Source of the DNA: Billgrantia montanilacus
GTDB taxonomy: Bacteria > Pseudomonadota > Gammaproteobacteria > Pseudomonadales > Halomonadaceae
Length of the DNA stretch: 64,000 nucleotides
NCBI RefSeq assembly: GCF_003336675.1
Contig: NZ_QPII01000008.1
Span: 1 to 64,000 of the forward strand
Direction: 5' to 3'
Under the pieces are notes generated by a model. It worked only from the letters and a program-made list of their open reading frames with translations. It was not told where the DNA came from and did no database searches. Both the position numbers and the translations under genes were made by a program. Below are positions 1 to 8,562 of this stretch, in pieces (the first letter of the stretch is position 1; every line of letters starts with the position of its first letter).

Positions 1-419
1 AGCCCGAACTGCAGGAGGAGGTGTTCGGCGCCACCTCGCTGGTGATCGCGTGCCGGGACGCGCAGGAGATGCAGCGCGTGGCGGCCCAGCTCGAAGGCCA
101 GCTCACCGCTACCCTGCAGATAGACGACGGCGATCTCGCCGTGGCGAAGGGCCTGCTGCCCATTCTCGAGCGCAAGGCGGGGCGGATCCTGGCCAACGGC
201 TGGCCGACGGGTGTCGAAGTGTGCCACGCCATGGTTCACGGCGGGCCCTACCCGGCGACCTCCGACAGCCGCACCACCTCGGTGGGCAGCGCGGCGATCT
301 TCCGCTTCCTGCGCCCGGTGTGTTACCAGGCGCTGCCGGAAGGCTTGCTGCCGGCGCCGCTCAAGGACGGCAACCCCTGGGGTGTGTCGCGGCTGGTGGA
401 TGGCAAGCGCGAGGGTTGA
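1..419 (+). CDS. Aldehyde dehydrogenase C-terminus (alpha-ketoglutaric semialdehyde dehydrogenase type), partial
   Basis: About 138 C-terminal residues of an NAD(P)-dependent aldehyde dehydrogenase. The reading frame is open from position 3 and the gene begins before the window. The visible part runs from the conserved [10 protein letters not shown] stretch (the end of the cofactor and catalytic fold) through [14 protein letters not shown] and [16 protein letters not shown] to a typical tail. The GGPYPATSD and [17 protein letters not shown] signatures are those I associate with 2,5-dioxovalerate (alpha-ketoglutaric semialdehyde) dehydrogenases of sugar-acid and hydroxyproline catabolism, which make 2-oxoglutarate. 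The catalytic Cys and Glu lie outside the window, so activity cannot be checked. It is the last gene before the efflux locus. Confidence 0.85.
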   Translation, partial: PELQEEVFGATSLVIACRDAQEMQRVAAQLEGQLTATLQIDDGDLAVAKGLLPILERKAGRILANGWPTGVEVCHAMVHGGPYPATSDSRTTSVGSAAIFRFLRPVCYQALPEGLLPAPLKDGNPWGVSRLVDGKREG

Positions 420-617
420 CGTCAGACTCTTGTGCCTGGTACTCACCTATCTTCGTGTGGCATTTGCTGTGTTGATCGACAAATTAGTGCGCTGGAATTT
501 CTTGGTAATATTGGTATAAGCCGAGCTTCTACTTAACAAGCCATAATTGCTTCGCTAGTACGGTGACAGCCATTTCGATATCGTTGGTCTGGCCAGCTAT
601 TGTCAAATTGCTCGTTA

Positions 618-636
618 CTTAACCCTTTCTTAACGC
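618..636 (+). promoter_or_regulatory. OmpR-family-type direct-repeat operator, copy A
   Basis: Reads CTTAACCCTTTCTTAACGC: two TTAAC half sites spaced 11 bp start to start, the spacing typical of OmpR/PhoB-type dimers. Nearly the same sequence, in the same orientation relative to the genes it precedes, lies at 8639-8621 on the minus strand before the pump operon. A TAAATT at 646-651 or TGTTAT at 651-656 could be a -10 box. Binding by the 9036 regulator is inferred. Confidence 0.5.
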
Positions 637-690
637 CATCCTCGCTAAATTGTTATCGCATCCTTCATGCGAGTGGATGCGTTCCCCTTT

Positions 691-717
691 GCCGCCCCGT
701 CTGGGGCGGCTTTTTTT
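691..717 (+). terminator. Intrinsic terminator
   Basis: A perfect 8-bp GC stem (GCCGCCCC, loop GTCT, GGGGCGGC) is followed by seven T residues. It lies about 55 bp downstream of the direct repeat at 618-636 and about 270 bp before the adaptor gene at 990. It would stop a transcript started at that operator, or end one coming from the aldehyde dehydrogenase. Confidence 0.85.
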
Positions 718-989
718 GTTTTCTTACCGCCCATAACCACATGTTAACCCCCATGCCTTTAGGGTTGTCGAAACTATCAGCGCTACTCGTGTGCTGGTTA
801 CTGGAGTCAGTGGTCTATGACCTCTGTTTATGTCTGGCTGAACCACATCGTATGGCTGGTCTTGAATGATTTGCAGGCTGTCTACGCAGCGATCGAGTTT
901 GCTGGGGTGCGGCGACGCAGGGCCTATTCATCTATGAATGTCTGGCCAATCGAGTCGCCTTGGCTTGGCACTGGGCCTGGAGTCTCCAC

Positions 990-1883
990 ATGATCCGTCA
1001 ACGCGCACTGCTTCTGCTCTTAATCTGTGTTTTGGGTTTCGCTGCCGTGGTGGCCGGTTACCTTTTGCATGCGATACGCAGCGATGTCGAGCGCGCGCTC
1101 CCGGCGTCACCGTCGTTGATCTCGCCTCCCAGCGTGGCTGTATTGCATGTGGCGGCGGCACGTCACAAAGCACGTGTGAAGGGATACGGCGAAGTGCGGT
1201 CTCGTGATGCACTGACTCTCGTCGCTCAAGTATCGGACCAAATGAGCGAGTTGGCTAAAGATTTTGAAACGGGCCACGAAGTCGCGCAGGCCACGCTGCT
1301 GGCTCGCCAGGAGGCACTGGGTAGCTACGATCAAGCAGGCAGCGAGATTGCTGCATTCTATAGAATTGATCGTGTCGAGGTAGCCGTGCCTTTATCGCCC
1401 AGCGCATGGGGAAAGCTGCCTAATGATCTGGCACTGACCGAGGCGCGCTGGCCAGTTGAATTGATCGAGGTCGAGACGGGGGAGCGTTGGCTGGGCTATG
1501 TGCAGCGCATCGAGTGTCAACTCGACGAGACCCGCGAGCGCTCGCTGATTGTCGCCATAGACCGACCCCTGGAACGGTCGCTGGACTTGCTGCCTGGCAC
1601 CTTCGTCGAAGTCAATTTGACCGGGCGTAGCATGCCGGGAGTCTGGAAGATCCCAGCCGCGTCACTGAGTCAGCATGGTGAGGTCTGGTATGTGCATAAA
1701 GATGGCACATTGGACAGCTTTGCGGCACAGGTGTTGTTCGTAGATGAGGAGGCAATCTACGTATCAGTTCCCGAGCACCTGGTAGACGCCCCCCAGCAGG
1801 TCATAATGCGACCCCTGAACAGCTATCGGCCAGGCATGACGGTAAATGCGCTGGAGGTTGGCGCCGATGCATTTAATGGTTGA
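990..1883 (+). CDS. RND-type periplasmic adaptor (membrane fusion protein) lacking its hairpin, paralogue of 6041-7210
   Basis: 297 residues. The start at 990 follows GGAG; it begins with an inner-membrane anchor (about residues 5-27). It aligns with the intact 389-residue adaptor at 6041-7210 at both ends: SPPSVAVLHVAAARH matches SPNVAVVEVAAATH, DFETGHEV matches DFESGRLV, and from GSYDQAGSEI onward the beta-barrel and membrane-proximal domains follow, with LPGTFVEV, IPAASLSQHGEVW and MRPLNSYRPGM. Between LLARQEA and GSYDQAGSEI about 100 residues are absent. These comprise part of the lipoyl domain and the whole alpha-helical hairpin that contacts the outer-membrane factor. The frame is kept. 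It probably cannot build a tripartite pump; it is either a relic or a protein with another role. No pump gene follows on this strand. Confidence 0.8.
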   Translation: MIRQRALLLLLICVLGFAAVVAGYLLHAIRSDVERALPASPSLISPPSVAVLHVAAARHKARVKGYGEVRSRDALTLVAQVSDQMSELAKDFETGHEVAQATLLARQEALGSYDQAGSEIAAFYRIDRVEVAVPLSPSAWGKLPNDLALTEARWPVELIEVETGERWLGYVQRIECQLDETRERSLIVAIDRPLERSLDLLPGTFVEVNLTGRSMPGVWKIPAASLSQHGEVWYVHKDGTLDSFAAQVLFVDEEAIYVSVPEHLVDAPQQVIMRPLNSYRPGMTVNALEVGADAFNG

Positions 1884-1930
1884 TGAGGGCACCGTCAACT
1901 GATCTACCTCCTCTTTCGCCCCATCTAAAT

Positions 1931-2227
1931 TTATCTTCTGAAGTCAGTTAGAATTTTGGGCGGAGTGGACACTGCTGAAACGATCGAATGGGGCTGGTCC
2001 AGGCACTCGTGAGTTACCGTGTATCCTTCCAAGTCGCTGGCTTCGGCATGCCCTTTATCGTTTTTGACAGCAATAGCAGCTCGAACCATGTTGTCGGTAA
2101 AAGAAGTATCCATGCCTTTCAGGAAATATTGAACGGACAAAAAGCTTTATCCCATGACGAGTGTCAGGGCGATGGTAGCAAACGCAAGGGCCAGCGACCC
2201 TCGGAGGCTGCAGTTAAGTTTGATCAT
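1931..2227 (-). pseudogene. Truncated histidine kinase remnant (last gene of the pump operon)
   Basis: Starts with ATG at 2227, overlapping the response-regulator end by 14 nt. It matches the first 100 or so residues of the intact kinase at 9704: the first membrane segment, then FLKGMD against YFTRGMD, DLEGYTVTHECLDQ against EFSGFTITRDWLQM, and STPPKI against DQPPRE. Codon 27 is TAA where the intact paralogue has a Tyr in GYSLLS, so one base change would explain it. The frame ends at 1931, leaving no second membrane segment, HAMP, histidine or ATPase domain. The end sits about 50 bp from the convergent adaptor at 990-1883, which suggests a rearrangement junction there. Confidence 0.8.
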
Positions 2228-2893
2228 CGCTATCTCGCAACGCAAAACCGTAACCGGGTACGGTCTGGACCATGGGGAACAAAAAACCAATATCTATTGC
2301 CTTGCGTATAAGATGAACGTCAACTTTCAATGCACTGCTGTCAGGTAAGCTATCCCCCCATATGGTTGCCTCCAGCTTCTGCCGGGATATGGCTGCAGGT
2401 GCTTCTCTCAAGAGTGCCTCCAGCAGTTTCCCACCTGTAGGGAACAGCTTCAGAGGGCGGCCTGCGCGACAAACCTCTCGTTTGTTCAGATCCATTGTCA
2501 GCTCACCGTAGCGCAAAATCCGGGCCTGGCCACTCCGGCGACGAGTAAGTGCATGCACCCGAACCACTAGTTCGTCAAGCATAAATGGTTTGGTAACGAA
2601 GTATCAGTACCAGAACGAAAGCTATCTAGCTTGTCCTGGAGCTGATCCCGCGCAGTCAACATAAGTACTGGGATATCATACCCCATATCCCGCAGCTTCC
2701 GGCAAAGCGTAAGCCCATCAAGCCTTGGCAGATTGAGGTCTAGCAGGAGTGCGTCGTAGTCATGGTCCAGAAGAAGTTGAAGCCCTCTAACGCCGTTGCT
2801 GGCGTGATCACATCGAATGCCTTCAAGTTCCAGGTACTGCGCCACGGTGGTAGCCAGGTCATAATCGTCTTCGACCAACAACACATCTAACAT
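2214..2893 (-). pseudogene. Frameshifted OmpR-family response regulator
   Basis: The 5' part (2893 to about 2603) encodes a receiver domain: LLVEDDYDLA, the phospho-acceptor in LLLDLNLPRLDG, and LMLTARD. The 3' part, in another frame from about 2600 to 2214, encodes the switch Lys region (TKPF), the linker and the whole winged-helix DNA-binding domain ending in PGYGFALRD. The frames part just after GTD. The intact paralogue at 9036 reads GTDDYLVKPF; here about 4 nt (a GAT plus one base) are missing near 2601-2603. The start overlaps the pump gene end by 7 nt, so it was the fourth gene of a coupled operon. The product is a receiver with a short wrong tail. It is probably non-functional, unless the shift is a sequencing error. 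Confidence 0.85.
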
Positions 2894-5800
2894 GGCTTTT
2901 GGTCTCCTTCGCTATCTGCGCCACCTGTCATCAACCGCTTCAGAAAAAAAGACATGTCCTCCTGAATGGCGATAAGTGATGGTATTAGAATCAAGGTTAC
3001 TACCGTAGAAAATAAAATGCCATAAGCCAGTGAAACGGCAGCTGGAATCAGGAATTGTGCTTGTATTGAAGTCTCACTTAGTATCGGTAGAAGCCCGGCA
3101 AACGTTGTGGCCGATGTAAGAAGTACCGGTCGTAAGCGACTAGTGCATGCGGTTATCATGGCTTGTTTATGATCGTTGGCTTGCCGAGCTTCCTGATTGT
3201 ACTGGCTAACCAATAGCAGACTGTTGTTTACAACCACACCGCTGAGTGCGATAACACCATTGATGGACAAGATGCTCAGGGGGAGGCCATATAACCAATG
3301 GCCCAGAATTGCACCAACAACGCCGAAAGGAATTGCGGTCATGATCACGATGGGCTGGACATAGGATTTCAGCGGAATTGCCAGCAACATGTAGATCACG
3401 AGCAGGGCAAGCATAAACATGGCAGCCATGGACGATGATGTTTCCTGCTGCTGTTCCGCCTCGCCACCAAAATGAATATCGAGGCCGGGGTACTGTTCTT
3501 GCAGGTCATTGGCGACGGTCATTTGCAGACTCCGGACGAGTTCGGTCACGGATCTGGTTTCCTTGTCCACGTCGGAAGTTATGTAAACCGCTCGTTTTCC
3601 ATCAATACGGGTGATGCTATCACGGGAAAAACCGTACGTTACTTCCGCCACAGTGGAAACCGGAACCACATGGCCAGACGAGGTGCGGACATTGGCTCTT
3701 AGGACATCGCCGGCACTGCCTCGGTCCGCTTCCGGATAACGAACCTTTACTTCCACTTCATCGCCGCTGCGCTGGTAACGCTGAACGACCTGGCCACTGA
3801 ACGCCTGGTATATCTGCGCTGCCAGATTATCGGTCGTGATGCCTAGAGCTTTACCCTGGTCAGTCAGCTTCAGGTTGAGCTGAGGCTGAGTGGGCGTCAG
3901 GTTATCATCCAGGCCGCTGATCGCCGCGATGCCTTGAAGGTGCTCTCTCAACTTGCTCCCCGCGCGATTGAGCACTTCATCGTCGCTGGATCGAAGCTCA
4001 ATGCGCAACGCATCCACCATCATTTGACGACTTTGGATGCTCAGCGTTTTTACGCCCTCGGGATTGCCTGCCAGGTGCCGCCAATGCCGGGTAAATTCGT
4101 CTAATGTATAAGGCGCACTACCCGCCAACTCAACGGTCACTGAGCCGTTCTGGTCGGTTTCGGAGATAACCTGTAGGTTAGCAATGGCTACTTCATCATA
4201 GCCGCTGTCTGCTCGCAACGCGTCGTCAACCTGGAATGCCTGGGCTTCCAGCTGGCGCAGTGCGCTATGAGTCAATCCGTAGCTTGCATCCCTCTGCATA
4301 GTTAGACTGGCCGTCACGGTTTGCGCAGGTACATCCGGGAAAAAACTGGTTCGCACCGTGCCGTTGAAGGGCATGGAGATTACCAGTGCGAATATGCCGA
4401 TGCCGAACAGAACGACTGCGTAACGGTGGACTATTGCTTGCTCAATGAGGGGTGTATAGATGCGGTTATTGAACGAGGCCAAAAACCGATCCGCTCCGTT
4501 CTGTATCATCTGCCATCCACGAGTGGCCCAGTTTCCGCGTCCCCCATTGCGATGAGTGCGCAGGTGGGACAGGTGAGCTGGAAGGATAAGCTTCGATTCC
4601 ACGACGGACAATAGCAAGCAAATGGTGACCACCGCTGCAAACTGTGCATACAGCTGTCCTAGCGTGCCACTGATTTGCGACAAGGCAGCAAAAGCGGCCA
4701 CAGTAGTAAAGACGCCAAACAGAGTCGGCACCGCCACCGCCATTGTACCTTTAATGGTATTGGCTAAGGTGTCGCCATGCTTTTCACGTGCGGCGTAAAT
4801 GCTCTCGCCCACAACCACGGCATCGTCTACCACGATTCCCAAGGCAATGATAAAACCGAATGTGGTGAATTCATTCAAGCTAAGGTCGACAAAGCTTTTT
4901 CCCATGAAAAAGAATGTTCCAAAGAAGATGAACGGCAATCCCATCGCCACCCAGAAAGCCACCTTCAGATTGAGGAAAATAGCCAGCAACAGGAAGACGA
5001 GCACGATTCCCATCAGAGCGTTTTCAGCCAATAATGCCAGCCTGCTGGAGATATTTTCACTGCTGTCGCTCCATCTCGCCAGCTCAACCCCTACTGGGAG
5101 TGTCCCGCTCTCTCGCCATTTATTGATAACCTCTGCAGTGGCGGCTACCGTTTTCAGAATGTCATCATCGCCGACACTAACTACATCCAAAGCAAGGCTG
5201 CTCTGGCCATTAAAACGGGACAAAACTGGTGTGGTATCATTAAAGGTATCCCGAATTTTGGCCACGTCGCCTAACGAGACGATGCCCTGCTGGGCTGTAG
5301 CGATTAGAGGGATTTTTGAAAACTCTGTGACGTAGTAAGCTTGCTCCGATGCATTTATTTGAAGGTAAAGGCGCTCATGACGAAGGATTGCCGTCGAAGC
5401 ATTCGTGGAAAAATCATTGATGGCATCCTGAACGTCCGTCAGGGACAAGCCATAGGCTTGTAGCCTTGATTCATCGATCTCAATTGCCATAATTGGATCA
5501 ATCCAGCCGGAGTAAGTCACGCGACTTATATTCTGCTGTGCCAGGAGGTCCGTCTTCAGCCGTTCGCCAAGTTGCTGCAGAGTTTGACGACCGACATCGC
5601 CATAAAGCTGGAGGGTGATGGCATGGGATTCTCGCTGATCTTTTTCCACCACTGGCTTTTCGGCATTCGCTGGTAAATTCGAAACAGCATCTACTTTGTT
5701 TTTGACATCCCGCAGCAGCGTATCCAAGTCATAGTCTGACTGCCGTTCCACGGTGACCGTAACGCCCTGGCTATTGGAAGTAGTTGTGATGGTTTTGATA

Positions 5801-6048
5801 CCGGTGACACCCTCCAGGGCATTCTCAACCTTTATGGCGACACCTTCCTCGCTTTGCTGGGCGGAGCCACTGAGATAGGTGACCGAAACCGTGATGCTCT
5901 CTGGATCGGCTGCTGGAAAGGCTTCCTTGCGTAAGTCGCCGACGGTCAACAGGCCTGCGACGATGATGAGTATTAGAAGCAGGTTGGCGGCCACCGGATT
6001 GGCGGTGAACCAGGGGATCACCCCTTTATAGTTATGTTGATCACTCAT
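2887..6048 (-). CDS. RND efflux pump permease, inner membrane
   Basis: 1053 residues, full length for the hydrophobe/amphiphile RND family (about 1030-1050). An N-terminal membrane helix (about 10-36) is followed by a periplasmic porter domain (about 40-335) and a block of membrane helices. The fourth carries the proton-relay motif GIVVDDAVVV with Asp408 and Asp409. A second porter domain follows, then a C-terminal helix block with GVIALSGVVVNNSLLL. It exchanges protons for substrates and works with the adaptor and outer-membrane factor encoded upstream. The start overlaps the adaptor end by 8 nt. The sequence looks closer to VexH/VmeV-like pumps than to AcrB, from memory; substrates cannot be read from it. 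Codon use is AT-richer than the flanking core genes, which suggests transfer. Confidence 0.93.
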   Translation of the reverse strand: MSDQHNYKGVIPWFTANPVAANLLLILIIVAGLLTVGDLRKEAFPAADPESITVSVTYLSGSAQQSEEGVAIKVENALEGVTGIKTITTTSNSQGVTVTVERQSDYDLDTLLRDVKNKVDAVSNLPANAEKPVVEKDQRESHAITLQLYGDVGRQTLQQLGERLKTDLLAQQNISRVTYSGWIDPIMAIEIDESRLQAYGLSLTDVQDAINDFSTNASTAILRHERLYLQINASEQAYYVTEFSKIPLIATAQQGIVSLGDVAKIRDTFNDTTPVLSRFNGQSSLALDVVSVGDDDILKTVAATAEVINKWRESGTLPVGVELARWSDSSENISSRLALLAENALMGIVLVFLLLAIFLNLKVAFWVAMGLPFIFFGTFFFMGKSFVDLSLNEFTTFGFIIALGIVVDDAVVVGESIYAAREKHGDTLANTIKGTMAVAVPTLFGVFTTVAAFAALSQISGTLGQLYAQFAAVVTICLLLSVVESKLILPAHLSHLRTHRNGGRGNWATRGWQMIQNGADRFLASFNNRIYTPLIEQAIVHRYAVVLFGIGIFALVISMPFNGTVRTSFFPDVPAQTVTASLTMQRDASYGLTHSALRQLEAQAFQVDDALRADSGYDEVAIANLQVISETDQNGSVTVELAGSAPYTLDEFTRHWRHLAGNPEGVKTLSIQSRQMMVDALRIELRSSDDEVLNRAGSKLREHLQGIAAISGLDDNLTPTQPQLNLKLTDQGKALGITTDNLAAQIYQAFSGQVVQRYQRSGDEVEVKVRYPEADRGSAGDVLRANVRTSSGHVVPVSTVAEVTYGFSRDSITRIDGKRAVYITSDVDKETRSVTELVRSLQMTVANDLQEQYPGLDIHFGGEAEQQQETSSSMAAMFMLALLVIYMLLAIPLKSYVQPIVIMTAIPFGVVGAILGHWLYGLPLSILSINGVIALSGVVVNNSLLLVSQYNQEARQANDHKQAMITACTSRLRPVLLTSATTFAGLLPILSETSIQAQFLIPAAVSLAYGILFSTVVTLILIPSLIAIQEDMSFFLKRLMTGGADSEGDQKPC

Positions 6049-7210
6049 TGGTTAGCTCCCTTTGAGGAACAACCTTCATTCCTTCGCTGTAACTACTTAG
6101 CGGCTGAACAAGGACATGCGCCTCGCGGTACCCATCAGGGGGGACCACATAAATATATTCTGGATCGGAGAACCGGGTGTTAGCGTCATGGGCTTGCAGT
6201 AAATTATCCTCAGTGACTATCCATATCTCGCCACGTTGACTCAGCGCTGATGCAGGTAGCCGCCACAAACCCTCCACCGCTCGGCCTGGAATTCGGGCTT
6301 TAAGGAAAGTGCCTGGATATAATGGTGTTTCTTGGCTTAACGGATCTTCAATTTTTACGATCAGCGACCGTTGGCGAGTGTTAACGTTCAGGTTTTTTTC
6401 GACACGAGCTACATCCCCGGTCCAGCTCTCACCAGTCTCGGTTTGGCGCAGCTCCACCGAGTAATCCCCTGACAAAAATTCAGCCTCGTCTGCCAGAATC
6501 GACCAGTTGCTCGCGGACAACGGAATGGATATTTCCACCATATCGGCACTTAACAAGTGTCCGATCTCATTGCCAGCTTGTATGTAGCTACCAGGAGCAA
6601 TATCGCGGCTTACCACGATGGCGTCGAATGGCGCTTTGACTTGGGTGCTGTCTAGATTTTCCTCTGCCGCAGCAACGGCTTTTCGTGCGCTTTCCAATGC
6701 CGCTTCGGCAGCAGCCAACTGTGGCTCTCGCAGTACGAGAGACGATGTTGGTTCTCCCGTCAACCCGGACGATGTCCATTCCTGTTGCGCCTGCTGCAAC
6801 TCTTGCTGCTCTTCCAGATAACTGACACGAGCATTGGCCAGCGTTTCACGAGCTGATTCTAGAGATGCTCGAAACTCGCTGTCCTCCAAAGTGGCGAGAA
6901 GGGAGCCACTAGTAACTAGTCGGCCGGATTCAAAATCATCGAGTACTGTTTTAACCTGTCCGCTGACACGGCTATTCAGTGCTAGATCGAATCGGGCCTC
7001 GACGCTTCCTACTCCCTCGACATAGGCTTGGTGGGTGGCAGCTGCCACCTCTACCACGGCAACATTTGGGCTTTGAGACTCTTGGGGTTGTGGTATCTGC
7101 TGGATGCTTTTACTGTGATCGGCCATTCGTTCGATGTTATAAATAGAGACGGCGACTATAAACGCTGCGGCCAGCAATAGGGTCATGTTTCGGATGGCTT
7201 TGCGGCTCAT
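6041..7210 (-). CDS. RND efflux periplasmic adaptor (membrane fusion protein), intact
   Basis: 389 residues. An N-terminal membrane anchor (about 8-25) is followed by the first lipoyl half (VSGQVKTVLDDFESGRLV), then a Gln/Glu/Ala-rich coiled-coil hairpin of about 90 residues (about 115-200, ending in AAAEENLDSTQ). Next come the second lipoyl half (VKAPFDAIVVSRDIAPGSY), the beta-barrel and the membrane-proximal domain. It bridges the RND pump at 2887-6048 and the outer-membrane factor at 7207-8562. Its start overlaps the outer-membrane factor stop by 4 nt and its end overlaps the pump start by 8 nt, so the three are translationally coupled. The hairpin is the part missing from the paralogue at 990-1883. 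Confidence 0.92.
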   Translation of the reverse strand: MSRKAIRNMTLLLAAAFIVAVSIYNIERMADHSKSIQQIPQPQESQSPNVAVVEVAAATHQAYVEGVGSVEARFDLALNSRVSGQVKTVLDDFESGRLVTSGSLLATLEDSEFRASLESARETLANARVSYLEEQQELQQAQQEWTSSGLTGEPTSSLVLREPQLAAAEAALESARKAVAAAEENLDSTQVKAPFDAIVVSRDIAPGSYIQAGNEIGHLLSADMVEISIPLSASNWSILADEAEFLSGDYSVELRQTETGESWTGDVARVEKNLNVNTRQRSLIVKIEDPLSQETPLYPGTFLKARIPGRAVEGLWRLPASALSQRGEIWIVTEDNLLQAHDANTRFSDPEYIYVVPPDGYREAHVLVQPLSSYSEGMKVVPQRELTNE

Positions 7211-8562
7211 TCGGTGACTCCCAGTCCTAGGGCGAGTGCCAGAGTGATATGATTATCGAGGCGGTTAAATGTAAGGGTGTCGAGCTGTGTTTCCAGATCG
7301 TAGGTCTGTCCCTGAACATTCAAAAGCTCCAGGATCGTGGCGTTACCTGCTCTGTATCTGTCCTCATAACGACTTGATGTAAGCCGCTGCTTTTCCAAGG
7401 CTTGCTGTATGTAGGATTGCCTTTCGGAAAGTTCCTGTTCACGGGCCAGGGCATTCCGAACTTCCTCAACAGCAGTGAGCAGGGTTTCGCGATAATCCTG
7501 GTATTGAATAGCGCTCTCCAGGTCGGCGATTTCGGCAGCGGCTTTTAACTTTCCACCTTGAAAAATTGGAGCTGTGAGTTGGCCCAATAAAGTCCAGACT
7601 GGGTCATTAAGTAGCGCATTACCTGGGGAGTTTGATATGTCTTCTATGGTCGCCTGAATATCGATTCTTGGTAGCAGGTCCTTGTAGGCAACGCGAGCAT
7701 CACTTTCGGCTGCCGAGATGGCATGCCACGCCGCTTGTAGGTCAGGGCGACGCGCCAGAGTCTGTTCCGGCAAATCGGTCAGTGGCTGCTCTACTATGGG
7801 GTACTGATCCGGCACCTGATATTGGTCGTCGGTCACACGGCCCAGCAGGCTGTTTAGGGCAAGCTCGCCCTGGCGAATTGACTGCTCCAGCTCGCGTAAA
7901 GAAGCACGCGTGCTAAACGTTGAGCTACGGGCACTGTCAAGGTCATCTAGAGTCCCGAGGCCTCGCTGGTACCGTTGCAAGATAACTTCCTCGTTTTTTT
8001 CCAAGGTGTTCAGCCGTTGCTGCTCTATCACCAGGGAGCGTTTTTGCGACACCAGGCTTAGCCAACTACTCATTGTTTCGGCTGCCAGCGTGTCCCTGGC
8101 AGCCTGGTAGGTCGCCTGTTGCCTGAACAGACTTTGTTCTACCGCGCTAATGCCGTCTTCAATCTGTCGCCATAAATCCAGTTGCCAGTTAAGCGTCAGT
8201 GTTCCGGCGTATTGAGTATTGGAATCCTCTGATTTGCTTGCGCTGAATCCGGCGTTTAGCTCTGGATATCGATCACCGTGTTTTTGGCGCAACTGAGCTT
8301 GGCTCTGCTTGAGAGCCAATAAGGTTTTCTGCAGTCCGGGGTTATTGTCCAGAGCTTCGAAAACCAGTGACTGAAGCTCCTGGCTACTTATTATTTCCGT
8401 CAAATGGGTGGCAGAACCTAACGAAACATCATCTGACCAGTCAGGCACTGACTTTGGCATGATACTTGCCCGGTCAGAGTAATCTTTTTGGCCACCAACG
8501 CTGGAGCAGCCCGAAACTAAGGTGAGTGCCAATAAGATCGAAATAAGAAGGTGCGTTGGCAT
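7207..8562 (-). CDS. TolC/NodT-type outer-membrane efflux lipoprotein
   Basis: 451 residues. It starts with a lipoprotein signal (LLALTLVSGCSS, Cys19) and has two OEP repeats rich in helical heptads (for example AVEQSLFRQQATYQAARDT and LESAIQYQDYRETLLTAVEE). The motifs APIFQGGKL and RPDLQAAWHAI are typical of NodT/OprM-like exit ducts. It should form the trimeric outer-membrane channel of the pump encoded just downstream. It is the first gene of the minus-strand operon; an operator candidate lies about 60-80 bp upstream at 8621-8639. Confidence 0.92.
   Translation of the reverse strand: MPTHLLISILLALTLVSGCSSVGGQKDYSDRASIMPKSVPDWSDDVSLGSATHLTEIISSQELQSLVFEALDNNPGLQKTLLALKQSQAQLRQKHGDRYPELNAGFSASKSEDSNTQYAGTLTLNWQLDLWRQIEDGISAVEQSLFRQQATYQAARDTLAAETMSSWLSLVSQKRSLVIEQQRLNTLEKNEEVILQRYQRGLGTLDDLDSARSSTFSTRASLRELEQSIRQGELALNSLLGRVTDDQYQVPDQYPIVEQPLTDLPEQTLARRPDLQAAWHAISAAESDARVAYKDLLPRIDIQATIEDISNSPGNALLNDPVWTLLGQLTAPIFQGGKLKAAAEIADLESAIQYQDYRETLLTAVEEVRNALAREQELSERQSYIQQALEKQRLTSSRYEDRYRAGNATILELLNVQGQTYDLETQLDTLTFNRLDNHITLALALGLGVTE

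Larger units (their letters stand above)
420..989. other. 570-bp AT-richer intergenic region before the truncated adaptor
   Basis: No convincing gene lies here; the short open frames lack a ribosome site and family resemblance. It is AT-richer than the dehydrogenase upstream. It holds an 11-bp-spaced direct repeat (618-636) matching the one upstream of the pump operon, and a strong intrinsic terminator (691-717). In the complete cassette on the other strand an outer-membrane factor gene lies between operator and adaptor. Here that gene is absent, so this stretch may be what remains after its deletion (inference). Confidence 0.6.
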
